A stretch of DNA of 64,000 bases from Mesocentrotus franciscanus (taxonomy: Eukaryota; Echinodermata; Echinoidea; Camarodonta; Strongylocentrotidae), in assembly GCA_037976565.1 (NCBI GenBank), contig CP137666.1, forward strand, positions 49,503,271-49,567,270, written 5' to 3'. The stretch's first letter is position 1, and the number at the start of each line of letters is the position of its first letter. A program made the translations under genes and the position numbers. The notes under the pieces were generated by a model. It was not told the DNA's origin. It saw only the letters and a list, made by a program, of their open reading frames with translations, and made no database searches. This document shows, piece after piece, positions 36,153 through 45,899 of this stretch.

Positions 36153-36382
36153 GTACACTACCAGTCTTGCAGACTCAGGGAGATGAGCACCAGCTGATGG
36201 GCTCACCAGGGCATCTGGATACCCTGCATCACCATGACGATGAAGAGGAGGATGTAGGCCATGATGCAGTCGAAGGAGATGAAGTCGAGAAAGATGAGGT
36301 GATGGAAGAGGAAATTGAAGCACCGGTCGAGAAGCAGCCAAAAACAAGAGCTAGGAGAGGAAAGAGGAGTAGACATCGATGA
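36153..36382 (+). CDS. C-terminal coding exon, acidic with a basic tail
   Basis: A textbook acceptor (pyrimidine-rich CACCTTCCATCCCCTTCTATGCAG region) ends at 36152. The exon enters in phase 1 and runs to TGA at 36380-36382. The peptide begins TLPVLQTQGDEHQLMGSP and has a His/Asp/Glu-rich centre (LHHHDDEEEDVGHDAVEGDE). It ends in a basic tail RARRGKRSRHR that resembles a nuclear localisation signal. This suggests the C-terminus of a nuclear protein, but I do not recognise the family. An upstream in-frame ATG at 36038 lies in the intron-like region before the acceptor. The acidic frame at 478-714 could belong to the same gene (phase-compatible) only if splicing spans 35 kb, which is unproven. 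No AATAAA was located close after the stop. Confidence 0.6.
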
Positions 36383-36565
36383 AATAGATTGTTTTAAGAA
36401 TTTGGACTTTCCTGAAATTCAAAGTGATGAGTTTCTCGTCTTGCTACTTTAGCCAACCAGGCTCAAGTTTCTCCTCAACTTCAGTTTGATTGCATTTGAT
36501 TTACTGAAGGTCTCGGTATTCATGTAGTGTAGACTTTAATAGACCACTGCGCAGTGTCATCCAGC

Positions 36566-36670
36566 CAGGCACGTAGCCAGGGGCACATGCCCCCCAAAAA
36601 AAATTCCTAGATCAGACACCCCTCCTCTTAGACCCCCCCCCCCAAACATCAAACACTGGCTACGGCCCTG
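36566..36670. mobile_element. 105-bp hAT-type MITE with perfect target duplication
   Basis: The ends CAGGCACGTAGCCAG and CTGGCTACGGCCCTG are inverted repeats differing at few positions. They have the CAGGGCCGTAGC-type terminus known from hAT elements. The flanking 8-mers CATCCAGC at 36558-36565 and 36671-36678 are identical, the 8-bp duplication expected for hAT. The interior is a C-rich/A-rich spacer. It lies about 180 bases after the stop codon at 36382, so it may be in a 3' UTR. Confidence 0.92.
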
Positions 36671-37111
36671 CATCCAGCTACCACTTATTTCTGATAAAAG
36701 ATATAATTTACATGTAGGATGAGGTATGAAAGATTGATAATGTGAAAATATTGTCAAGTCAATATTGAAATCTAAAATGAAATGAAATGGAGAAAAAAAA
36801 TCAGGCTAGTGCGGGCCTTCCTGTAAGAGAAAAGGCCTAATCAGCTACAAACTGGAGATAGTCATTCCATTTTTGGAGCTGATTTCAGCATTCTGTCACT
36901 TTGAAAGTTTGACATATATGTAATGCCCCTACCTTGTTTATTTTAATTGTCATATGACCAGTCAGAGACCATGTCATGAAAGACTTGACAATATGGAAGG
37001 TTTCATACAAAATACTCGTTTTCAGACATCCAATTTTTTTTGTCCTTCTATTTCATTTTCCTATAAAGAAGTACTGATTTTCAACCACTTAAATACTGAA
37101 ATCACCTATTT

Positions 37112-37170
37112 GGATCCAGAAGGGCATTAGCTCTGTTCAATTATATGAGTTAGTGTCCTTCTGGCTCTAA
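37112..37170. repeat. Short palindromic repeat, copy 2
   Basis: GGATCCAGAAGGGCATTAGCTC is inverted as GAGTTAGTGTCCTTCTGGCTC after a 13-base spacer. It belongs to the family described at 29128. Confidence 0.75.
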
Positions 37171-37835
37171 TAGATGATGTGGAAGTTGCCAGCTCTGGAA
37201 AGCTGAGTCCTGTACCGCTTCACATACTGGCAGTGACCAACAAAGAGATCAGCTGCTAGTTGATTTAAAGTCAACATATGTATTGTCATATAGATCCTCT
37301 CATTGGTTTTTTTTTCTAGCACTTAATGGCTATTACTAGTAATGCAAATAAGTAATTTGTAAAATGTAATCTCAATTACAGTTATATAAATCATGGTGAT
37401 TTGATACAATTCATAGCTTTTTATGTTTTCATGAATATGATTAGCATTTCAAATGTTTCTTTTCCTTTTTTTTTTCTTTTTGTAAGGATGGCAAAGATGT
37501 GAAAAGATTAGCCCATGATACGGTTGTCGTTATGAGACTGTGTAGGCTAGTTATATTCACACAACGTGTTATGTCAGTGGTTTACTGAATTTATAGAAAT
37601 ACTTAGATTTCATTATCACCTTCATGATAATGGAAGGTGATAATGGAGCATTGCAGTTATTGAACATTATAGAATTTCATGTTCCATTTACGAGACAGAA
37701 CTTGTTCTTCAGACACCCCTTTCCTCTTTTTCATTTGGAATGTGCAACCACAAATGAATCTTAATATTTGTGTATGTACTGTTCATGCACAGTGGAATCA
37801 TTTTGTATAACATGAACATTTAGATGTCATCTGTT

Positions 37836-37881
37836 GAGAGCCAGACGGTCATTAACTATGAGTTAACACTTTTCTGGTTCC
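37836..37881. repeat. Short palindromic repeat, copy 3
   Basis: GAGAGCCAGACGGTCATTAACT is inverted as AGTTAACACTTTTCTGGTTCC with almost no loop. It belongs to the family described at 29128. Confidence 0.72.
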
Positions 37882-38520
37882 ATACAAACTATTCAATGAT
37901 TCAGCAATCAATTATTTGTTGCACATATTTTGAAGAAAAAAAGTAATTCAATTATTTTGCATTGTATTATATTTATTTTGCAAGAGGGCTTTTCTTGGAA
38001 TTAAACTAGAAAAATTAATAAACAAAGATGTACCAAATCTTTCTGTTTCAGTGTAGATTTTCTTTCCCCTCCCTATCCTCATATACCTTTGTTCCTCAAT
38101 GTATTTTACTGAACTGTAACACAAGCAGCTGGAAATAAAACATTCTCATAAATATATATTGTAGGTTGTATGAGAATAAATAAAAAAGGACTAGTATTTA
38201 ATCGAAGTTTGATTTAGGATATCATCCAGATAGATCTGAAGAAAAAAATTATATTCAATAGTCTATTGAATAACTTGTTTTAGTTTAACAAATATGATAG
38301 GAAGCATGTCCTATCCCCATGGGGTTGGCAGTAAGTTAACTTTTGTTAAAAAAGTGATGTCATTTTAATAGATGAAATGAATATTTTCAAAATGCTTATA
38401 TGGACTACTTTAGTTTGTGGATACTGGTAAATAAAGGACACTTTCCAGAAGAGTCTGATGTTAAATTCAACTTGACTTCCTAAAATTTGAACTTCCTCAG
38501 AAGAAAATGCAAAAGAAGGA

Positions 38521-38590
38521 GTCTCTCTCTCTCTCTCTCTCCCTCCCTCCCTCCCTCCCCCTCTCTCTCTCCCTCTCTCTCTCTCTCAAC
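38521..38590. repeat. (CT)n/(CCCT)n microsatellite
   Basis: CTCTCT runs interrupted by CCCTCCCTCC units. Confidence 0.95.
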
Positions 38591-38599
38591 CTTTCTCTC

Positions 38600-40765
38600 C
38601 CCCCATTTACATTTTTCATTTTAGCAGGCCGTAGTAAGACGGGCTGGGAGGAAGAATGTGCAGTAATGAAATATTTGCAGACTTGGGATCTTTCCCTCCT
38701 ATCTCATTAAAAGTTTTGACGAAATGCCAGCAATCTAATTTAGGAAAACCACAGTGTCAAACAGACGTAAACCATGGCTGTGTGGGCGATTGGTTATGCT
38801 GGGTGAAAAAATAGAGCAGGAAGCATACAATCTTCTGAAATTTAAATTGAGATCTTGTACATGGACTGGAATAAATTATATTTTTAGTTGAAGTAAGTTG
38901 TACGTTGGAGAATAATTGGTGAGGACATTCAACAAACATTAATGGATGGGAAAGATTAAGTACTGACACAATAATACAGAAAGCTTGAATACTTTGCTTG
39001 TATTTAAGAAGTCAAGGACCCCTCTTGAAGGTCGTCAAGAGAAGTATGTAGTTGTGGCACCTTTGAGCAGTAAGGTACACATCAAGAGTTGCCTTTGCAA
39101 TGTACTTAAACGAGACAGATGCTTACCACAACCGCCATGACTATACAGCATAAGGTGAAGCCAGCGGACACCCCCGCCCCTTCCCCTCCCTCTTGATGAC
39201 CCAGAATAAAAGAGTAATAACTATCTGTGGGTCTACAGCACGTGGGGGCCATCTTGGAAATTCCTTCCCTTCAACCTCCTGAGAGGATTCCGCCGCCCCT
39301 TACTTTTCAGTTTATGAATGCACCACTAGTATGCGATATGTTCATATAACATGACGTGACATGTATATGTTGTGGGTGGTGATGATGATGATGATTGAAT
39401 AATGCACTCTGATGAGATAGGATTCTCGAGGGAGGTCCTTTTCTCATATTGCGTGATGAACATTGAGGCCAGCCAACACAAATTCCCCTGAAGGATCGTT
39501 ACAGACGCCAGATAGCCAGAGTGAAACAACAGTGAATCATTTGCCCACCCTGCCACCTTAATTGTATTGTTTTGTTTTTTTTGTTTTGTCAGTTCGTGAA
39601 TTCATTTTTGAAAGAGGGTAATGGGGATTAGAGGTATCATGTTTTGGGTAATATTTTATTTCCTGAAGAATATTTTAATGCTTCTGATGTCAACCTTCTT
39701 TTCCTTCAGACACTTATAAACTTTCTTGTAAAATTGCCTTGATATCCTCCATTCTGTTAATTTTCATCTTTCCCGGCAGCTTAGAATCTCGCCTTGATTC
39801 AAACCAGCAATGGACCACAGTGGCGTATCCAGAAAGTGGTACAAATGGGATGGAATCTTTCCCATATTGGGGAATAGAATGCAGGACATTAAAATAGACT
39901 GAGGCGTCGGCTCAACAGACTGACAACCCACAAGACCGACATCCCACAAGATCGAGAATGTCTTTCTTGTGTACTCACAAAAAACTTGTCAGAAGACCCA
40001 TGAAACCGACTTGTCGGTCTCGTGTGTTGGTCTCGTGAACCGTCCGATAACTTTCCAGAAGGCCCGCGAGACGTACACCATCGGTCTTGTGGGCTTCGCT
40101 CTCAGAGGCTGCAGCCGATGGAATGTAACTGGCCCAGCTCTGCGTGTCGTTTGTATGGAGGGGGGTTTAAAGAGGAGGAGGGGATAGAATGTAATCGGGC
40201 AGCCCCAACACAGAAAAAACGATGTAGGCACTGGTCAAGGGAAGGTATCATGTATACATAAAGTAGGCTTATCGTTGTGACTGCATTATGTGAAGAACTG
40301 TTGAAATAAAAGACACATTAAAAGTTACGATGCGTGAGTAATATTAAAGAATTGTGTGGGAATAACGGGTACATATCGGGCCCCCTATATGAATATAACA
40401 GTTAAAGGGGAAAATTAGTTATTAAATAGGAGTAAGAGAGATTTGGTGTTGCCGACAAAAATCTCATGATGGGAATTTACATTAACCTGATTCATGCAAG
40501 TTTCAAATCGTTGATATGTTACCAGGTTTTTGTTTTCGTTTGTTTTATGTTTTTAAAAAATGTGTCTCGAATGTGGTTAAAATTGTGTTAGAATCAAATA
40601 TAGTTTAGTATTACATTACGCCCTCTCTACGGCTTCTTGGCGTGACTTAGCTGATGCTAAAAGCACATCCAAATGTTGTTTCATGCTGCTTCCAAATGAT
40701 ATTCATCTTCTCTTCTTACACAACTCTGCGTGGAGGTTGAGATGGATTTAATGCCATCTTGTCCA
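38600..40765. other. Gene-free stretch with a GTCGGTCT-rich patch
   Basis: From about 39900 to 40115 the words ACAAGACCGAC, TGTCGGTCTCGTG and CATCGGTCTTGTGGG recur in both orientations. Both strands are open there (39969-40261). CAGTGGCGTATCC at about 39818 looks like one hAT terminus, with no partner found. This may be a decayed transposon. The rest shows nothing. Confidence 0.4.
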
Positions 40766-40770
40766 GGTGC

Positions 40771-41220
40771 TGTGATCTTAAAGATAGAATGACATCCCAT
40801 TTCGCTGCTAATGCGATGTGAAATATTAAGTCCTACTAGGGGTCAGACAAGAAGAGGAGTCACTAGACCCTTTCTTTTAATGGGGATGGGTCATCTGGCC
40901 AAAGTCGCCAAAGAGTTGTTTCCGCAGGAAAAATGGAGAAGGGTGATCAGTTGTGGGAATTTGCTGACAAGGCCTGAAAAATTCAAAGTTTTCGGCGACA
41001 GAAAAATAATTTGAATAGGGGTATCACGTCACCCCTCCCCGTCTGTTGATCCCTCTGATACCAGCTCATTTTACCTTTGGTCAAAATTTGAAGGTTTCCT
41101 TATATCTTCCATGAAATGTACATTCTACAGGTAGATTATATTACATAATTATACAATTTTATTACTCTTCAAAATTTATGCTCCTTTGACTCTGGTCTGT
41201 CACGAATAGAAGTCGTGTCT
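40771..41220. repeat. Local duplication, copy 1
   Basis: This segment is collinear with 41450-41989: GATCTTAAAGATAGAATGAC, CCAAAGTCGCCAA, AATAGGGGTATCACGTC, TGATACCAGCTCATTTT, CATGAAATGTACATTC and ATGCTCCTTTGACTCTG occur in both in the same order. The word ATGCCATCTTGTCCA also occurs at about 40751 and 41229, suggesting a larger duplicated unit. No coding function is seen. Confidence 0.85.
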
Positions 41221-41449
41221 TTTTTTTAATGCCATCTTGTCCATTTTGCTGCAGGAGGATTCTACAAAGTTGCAAGAAGGATGATTTTTTATTAAAGCAC
41301 GCCAATAGCAGGAGGATTACGCAAGAGCGCCAAACCGTCGGGAAAAAAGTTAGGGTAGCACCCTTTCTGTAGGCCCCGATATATTTCTGTAAGGCCTATT
41401 TTATTTAAAGTTTAATGAAGGATGTATTCCCCTTCGTCCATGAATTTTC

Positions 41450-41989
41450 TGTGATCCTTAAAAATGGAATGACATCCCATTTCGCTGTCCATATGCGATG
41501 CGAAATATTCATTTGACCAAAGTCGCCAACGAGTTGACCGACAATTTGCCATCATGGAAAGACGTTCAAAAATTGTTCCAAAAATGTTTGGTAATGAAGG
41601 GTCATTAGCTGTGGAAATTTGCCAACATGGCTTGAAAATTGAATAGGGGTATCACGTCCCCCTCCCTCTCTTTTGATCCATCTGATACCAGCTCATTTTG
41701 CCTGCGGTCAAATATCGACAGTTTTCTGGTATTTTCCATGAAATGTACATTCCGCAGGTAGATTATATAACATAATTATAACATTTTATTAATTACAACA
41801 TTCATGCTCCTTTGACTCTGGGCCCTGTTACATAAGACTTGATATACAAAAATACGATATGATAACTGTTATAAGCTATTGAAATCGTGGCATCTGATTG
41901 GCTGAGAGCAAATTTGACATAGAAATTTATCACATGTTATTGATAACAATTTTTATGAAATAGGTCTGTCAAGAATTGAAATCGTGTCT
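41450..41989. repeat. Local duplication, copy 2
   Basis: A direct repeat of 40771-41220 with small indels and one large extra block at 41821-41963. Divergence is moderate, so the duplication is not recent. Confidence 0.85.
41821..41963. mobile_element. 143-bp MITE-like insert in duplication copy 2
   Basis: Copy 1 reads GACTCTGGTCTGTC without interruption, whereas copy 2 has 143 extra bases at that point. The insert starts GGCCCTGTTACATAAGACTTG and ends CAATTTTTATGAAATAG, so its ends are imperfect inverted repeats. It contains the ATTGGCTGAGAGCAA word often seen in such elements. No target duplication beyond one G is visible, so loss from copy 1 is an alternative to gain in copy 2. Confidence 0.7.
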
Positions 41990-42140
41990 ATTCATTTTTT
42001 CTTCATCCTTAAGACGTTCTGAGGAATATCTTTCACCTAGTCTTATATCTACGTCGAAATCATTATATCGGTTTTCATTGTAAGTACTGTATTCCTTTCT
42101 CTTACTTATGCTTTCTGTCGAGTATTTGTTTTAATGTTTA

Positions 42141-42162
42141 TATATATATATATATATATATT
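42141..42162. repeat. (TA)n microsatellite
   Basis: A short pure TA run. The flank 42163-42924 contains no supported gene. Confidence 0.9.
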
Positions 42163-42924
42163 TGAAGGGGAGGGGCAAATAGCGACATACACGTGTAAAT
42201 CCCGGCTTGAAAGAGTCTTCTCTATGATTGTGTAAGCGAGATGGGTCGGTGCAGTAGTCTGTAGTTGATGAACAAGGCTATGGACATTGCCTTATGTTGA
42301 TATTTCGAAAGTTGTTTTTTAAAAAATTAAGTAAAATAGAACCCCAAAACACAAAGCAAGGATTAAAACAGATTGAAAATAAGAAAAAATTCACGAATGC
42401 ATGGTAAACGTGTCCAAAGTATTTGAAATGGAGGAAAACAACATAATTATACACTAAATATTTTATCAAAACGCGGGATATCAGCAAGGATTTAAAAGAA
42501 AAACAAAACTAGAAGTGCTAATAGATTTGGCAAGGATTAAATAGGTACAATTTGTAAGGATATGTTCCTTCCGGGGTCGGCAACATTTTCTAAAGTATAC
42601 AAATACAATGGAAATTGTTGTTTATTCGATGTGACACTAGAAATGCTACAAGTTTGCCAAATAAAAATAGGATAATCAACCGCGTAAAATCAAGAGGACC
42701 TTATCACACGCACATATTTAATTTTTCCTGCTGAAAGTCAGACTGAAAAAAACAGCATATTTATGAGATTATATAATTTGTCTAATGTGTTTAATGTTAT
42801 TCGTTTAAATTGTTATATTATTTTGGCATACAATAACATTTTTGAAAATTGAATTTACTATGCTCATCAGTTATTCTTTCTCTTCCCTCATGTCTGCTAT
42901 TATCCCTTCTCTTCTTCTTTTTTC

Positions 42925-42998
42925 TGAGCGCATAGGGACTTAAATTTTTTTTGTGATATGCGCTATATAAGAATGGTTTATTATTATTATTATTATCT
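42925..42998 (+). mobile_element. SINE 3' tail fragment
   Basis: GAGCGCATAGGGACTT, GATATGCGCTATATAAGAAT and an (ATT)n run match the 3' end of the SINE family. The tRNA-like head is absent, as in 5'-truncated retroposons. Confidence 0.65.
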
Positions 42999-42999
42999 C

Positions 43000-44385
43000 G
43001 TGCAATGACATAGCGTTGGTTCAGATATTTTAACGGGGCACTGCCATCATGGGGGACACACTGGTTTTAACTCAGTGAATGAAAAGCAAATTAACAAGGC
43101 CTTTTTCAGGACGGACTGCTTTCATTTTTTCACATCCGTCACCATCTCCCTTTCATTTTCTTTCTTCTATTCTCCTTTTCCCTATTCAATTTGGGGCACA
43201 CCCCACCGTGCCTCCCCCCCGTAAATATGCCGCTGGTCTCGTGTTACAAACACATATTATTTTCCTCTTATTTCTTATTTTTAGTTAATAATTCATTCCC
43301 CCCTTAACCGTTATATTCATACAGGGGGCCCAATATGTACCCCTTATACCCACACATTTATATAATGTTACTCACGCATTGTAACTTTGTTGTGATTTAT
43401 TGGTGGATATCAAAGTTTCACCATGCCGATTGGATCGTAGCATACTGTCATCTTTTTATTCTTGCCTCTCTCTCCCATTCACCCACAACGCACACGCACA
43501 CACACCCTACTCCATCATCTTCCATTTTACCTCTCCCCGCTCATAGAAGGTGTTTTCTGATGAAGGTGAAAAATAATTTCTGAGCTTTGCTATTCTCTTC
43601 ATTCGAACATGGAAACACATAGAAGTGATGCCACATTAAAAGGGTGCTCTCGAATTGATACTCATATTTCAAACGTGACTTTGAAAACGTTTACAATTAC
43701 GTTGACTAATTCTGATGCGACATAGGACGGTGTAGTCTCATGAACCCATATCTATGTCCAGTACTTTTATAACCGTTTCTGATTTTACGCAAAATTTAGT
43801 CAAAGTAATTTTTTACAATTTTATTTTGTTCAGTTCCAAAACTGTAATACACACTGTTTCACTATACAATCCGTCACCCAGAATATATTCTGGGTTCTGG
43901 TTACCAGTCTCTTTCAAAAGAGAATTGCATGACCAGTCAAACGTAACGTTATCTTTAATTTTCATAACCTCACAACTGGGGTCGTCTGTTGGCTGTTAAG
44001 ATCAGCTCAGATAACATTGACCTGAGGATGGGTCGCATCGAAGACATCCTAAGTCTTCAGAAAGTCGTCTACCATGTGTGATGTCAATCAAAATACTTCC
44101 AAATAAACCCTAGTTTGTCAGGCCGACAAGACCGTAGTATTTGGGCGCCATACCAAGGGGTGTCCTTCCTAACCTCCTCATATTATCAGGATGGGTTCAC
44201 CGAAGAGGCTTTTGGGCCCTCGTGTTTTACACCATTGGTTGGAGTAGCAGAAATATTGAAGCGATTGTTCAGTAAATGAAATGATACAATTTTTTTGTAC
44301 TTGACTCGTTTTATATTGTCCTAATTGTTGAACTATCATGACGCGAAATCCCAAGATTAGCAATATTTTTGTTAATTAGTAGGGT
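43000..44385. other. Gene-free stretch
   Basis: GTAAATATGCCGCTGG near 43221-43236 resembles the inner side of a CAGCGGCATA-type transposon end, without a located partner. No other feature is supported. Confidence 0.4.
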
Positions 44386-44393
44386 ATTATAAC

Positions 44394-44684
44394 CCCGGGG
44401 GTCGCTCCCAACATGACTGGCTACGCACCCGCGTCCAGAAAAGGCGTCGAAAGTGTGTCTTTTTCAGCTATACGGCGTCGTCGACGTTTTCTTTAAAAGG
44501 GGTGTTTTTTAAGCACTGATCACACAAAAACCAAAAACACGTTACCTTTTCAGGTTCACAGGTTTCGACGCTTTCTTCAAAAAGGGTCATTTCAGAAAAG
44601 GTACGATACGCCATTTGGGTCCATTTCAGAGGTTGATAGACACGGGTGGGTAGCACTTGTGTATGAGGGTGACCCCCCCCCCGG
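44394..44684. mobile_element. 291-bp element between identical 8-bp repeats
   Basis: ATTATAAC occurs at both borders (44386-44393 and 44685-44692). The element starts CCCGGGGGTCGCTCCC and ends GGGTGACCCCCCCCCGG, an imperfect terminal inverted repeat. Inside, the motif TTTCGACG...TTTCTT occurs twice in related form. The minus-strand frame at 44468-44743 covers most of the element and continues past its end, so it is not a gene of its own. Confidence 0.75.
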
Positions 44685-44744
44685 ATTATAACACTAGGCT
44701 GCCGCTTATAATCATCCATTGTATCGACGATGTCAATCGACAAA

Positions 44745-45180
44745 TTCTAACATATTGAATTCACAGAAAAGGGAAACATACAAGTAATTATCGTTTGTTA
44801 TGAGACATAGAAGAGAATACGCCGAATGAAGTCTTTGGTAATAATGACTTATTAACATGATGACGGAAACATGATTATTGATGTAGTGGGCAGAGCGTAG
44901 GCCCCAACATTGTTTTTTCTAAGCCTCAGAGGTAAGATCTCTATTGATTGTAACATTGACATACCATCATGCTTCATATTACATATCAGTTAAGATATCA
45001 AGTGAACCCACGCCATCGTAAATGTCTGGGAAACATTATCTTTAAAATCGCTCACTTAAAAAAAATCCAACAATGTCATTTAAAGAAAATTCATATTTTT
45101 GTATTACTGTATGTGCGAGGGATAATGTGACATTATTACGTTTCTGATTCGATGCGAAACTTCAAGGCTGAAGGAAGAAG
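44745..45180. other. Gene-free stretch
   Basis: No feature is supported here. Confidence 0.5.
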
Positions 45181-45183
45181 GAC

Positions 45184-45296
45184 AAGAACAAGAACAAGAA
45201 CAAAAACAAGATGGAGGAGGGAGGAGGAGGAGAAGAAAGGAGAAGAAAGAAGAACAAGAAGAAGGAAGAAGAAAAAAGAAGAAAGAAGAAGAAGAA
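45184..45296. repeat. AAG/GAAGA purine-rich repeat
   Basis: AACAAG units give way to GGAGGA and GAAGAA units. The minus-strand Ser/Cys/Leu frame across it is simple-sequence translation. Confidence 0.93.
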
Positions 45297-45604
45297 ATAT
45301 ACCCCTTTTTCACCCCGGGTCGATATAAAGGAATATTAAACGACTTCCATCTCAATCCTAAATTACCCGTCACACAACGTGGAAGGTATACTGTATCTAA
45401 TGTGTCTTTGATGAGGAAAGTTTGGATTTGGTTGGATTAGGTTATTGCATGACGGAAGGTTGTGATAGCAGTATTATGCACAACCTGGGTTATGTATGTG
45501 ATATGAGCGGCATCCATTTAACCTATATTGAAAGAGCATCTATAATCTAGCAATGAGTCGACCCATGTATTATTTATTTTACAAAATGTATAATTCAGTG
45601 AAGG

Positions 45605-45890
45605 GTGAGGAGAAAGAGAGAGAGAAACGGAGAGGAGGTTGAAAGAGTGGGAGCCTGTGAGGCAGACAGTGAGAGACAGACAGACAGACAGAGAGAGAGA
45701 GAGAGTGTGTGTGTGGGGGGGGGGGCTTGTAGAGTGGGGGAGGGAAATGAGGAGAGAAGAAATGAGAAAGTGGGTGAGAGAGAAAGAAATAGAGATAACG
45801 GAAGAGGAGAGCGAATGGGGGAGAGACAGAAAAAAGAAGATAGATAGTGATGGAGAGAAAGGGAGAGAGAGATAGAGTGAAAGAGGAGTG
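45605..45890. repeat. Long degenerate GA-rich tract
   Basis: GAGAGA runs with GACAGACAGACA, GTGTGTGTG and a G-run at about 45715-45725. Four overlapping frames of 78-127 codons on both strands are low complexity and rejected as genes. Confidence 0.93.
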
Positions 45891-45899
45891 AGATGGAAC

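Larger units (their letters stand above)
36680..38515. other. Gene-free stretch, possible 3' flank
   Basis: AT-rich DNA with several AATAAA-like words (for example near 38034 and 38135) that could serve as poly(A) signals for the exon at 36153. Two short palindromes are listed separately. No other gene is supported. Confidence 0.4.

Noticed and set aside
39815..40261. CAGTGGCGTATCC hAT-like terminus with open frames downstream
   Set aside because: No partner terminus or target duplication found, and both strands are open over a repeated GTCGGTCT patch.
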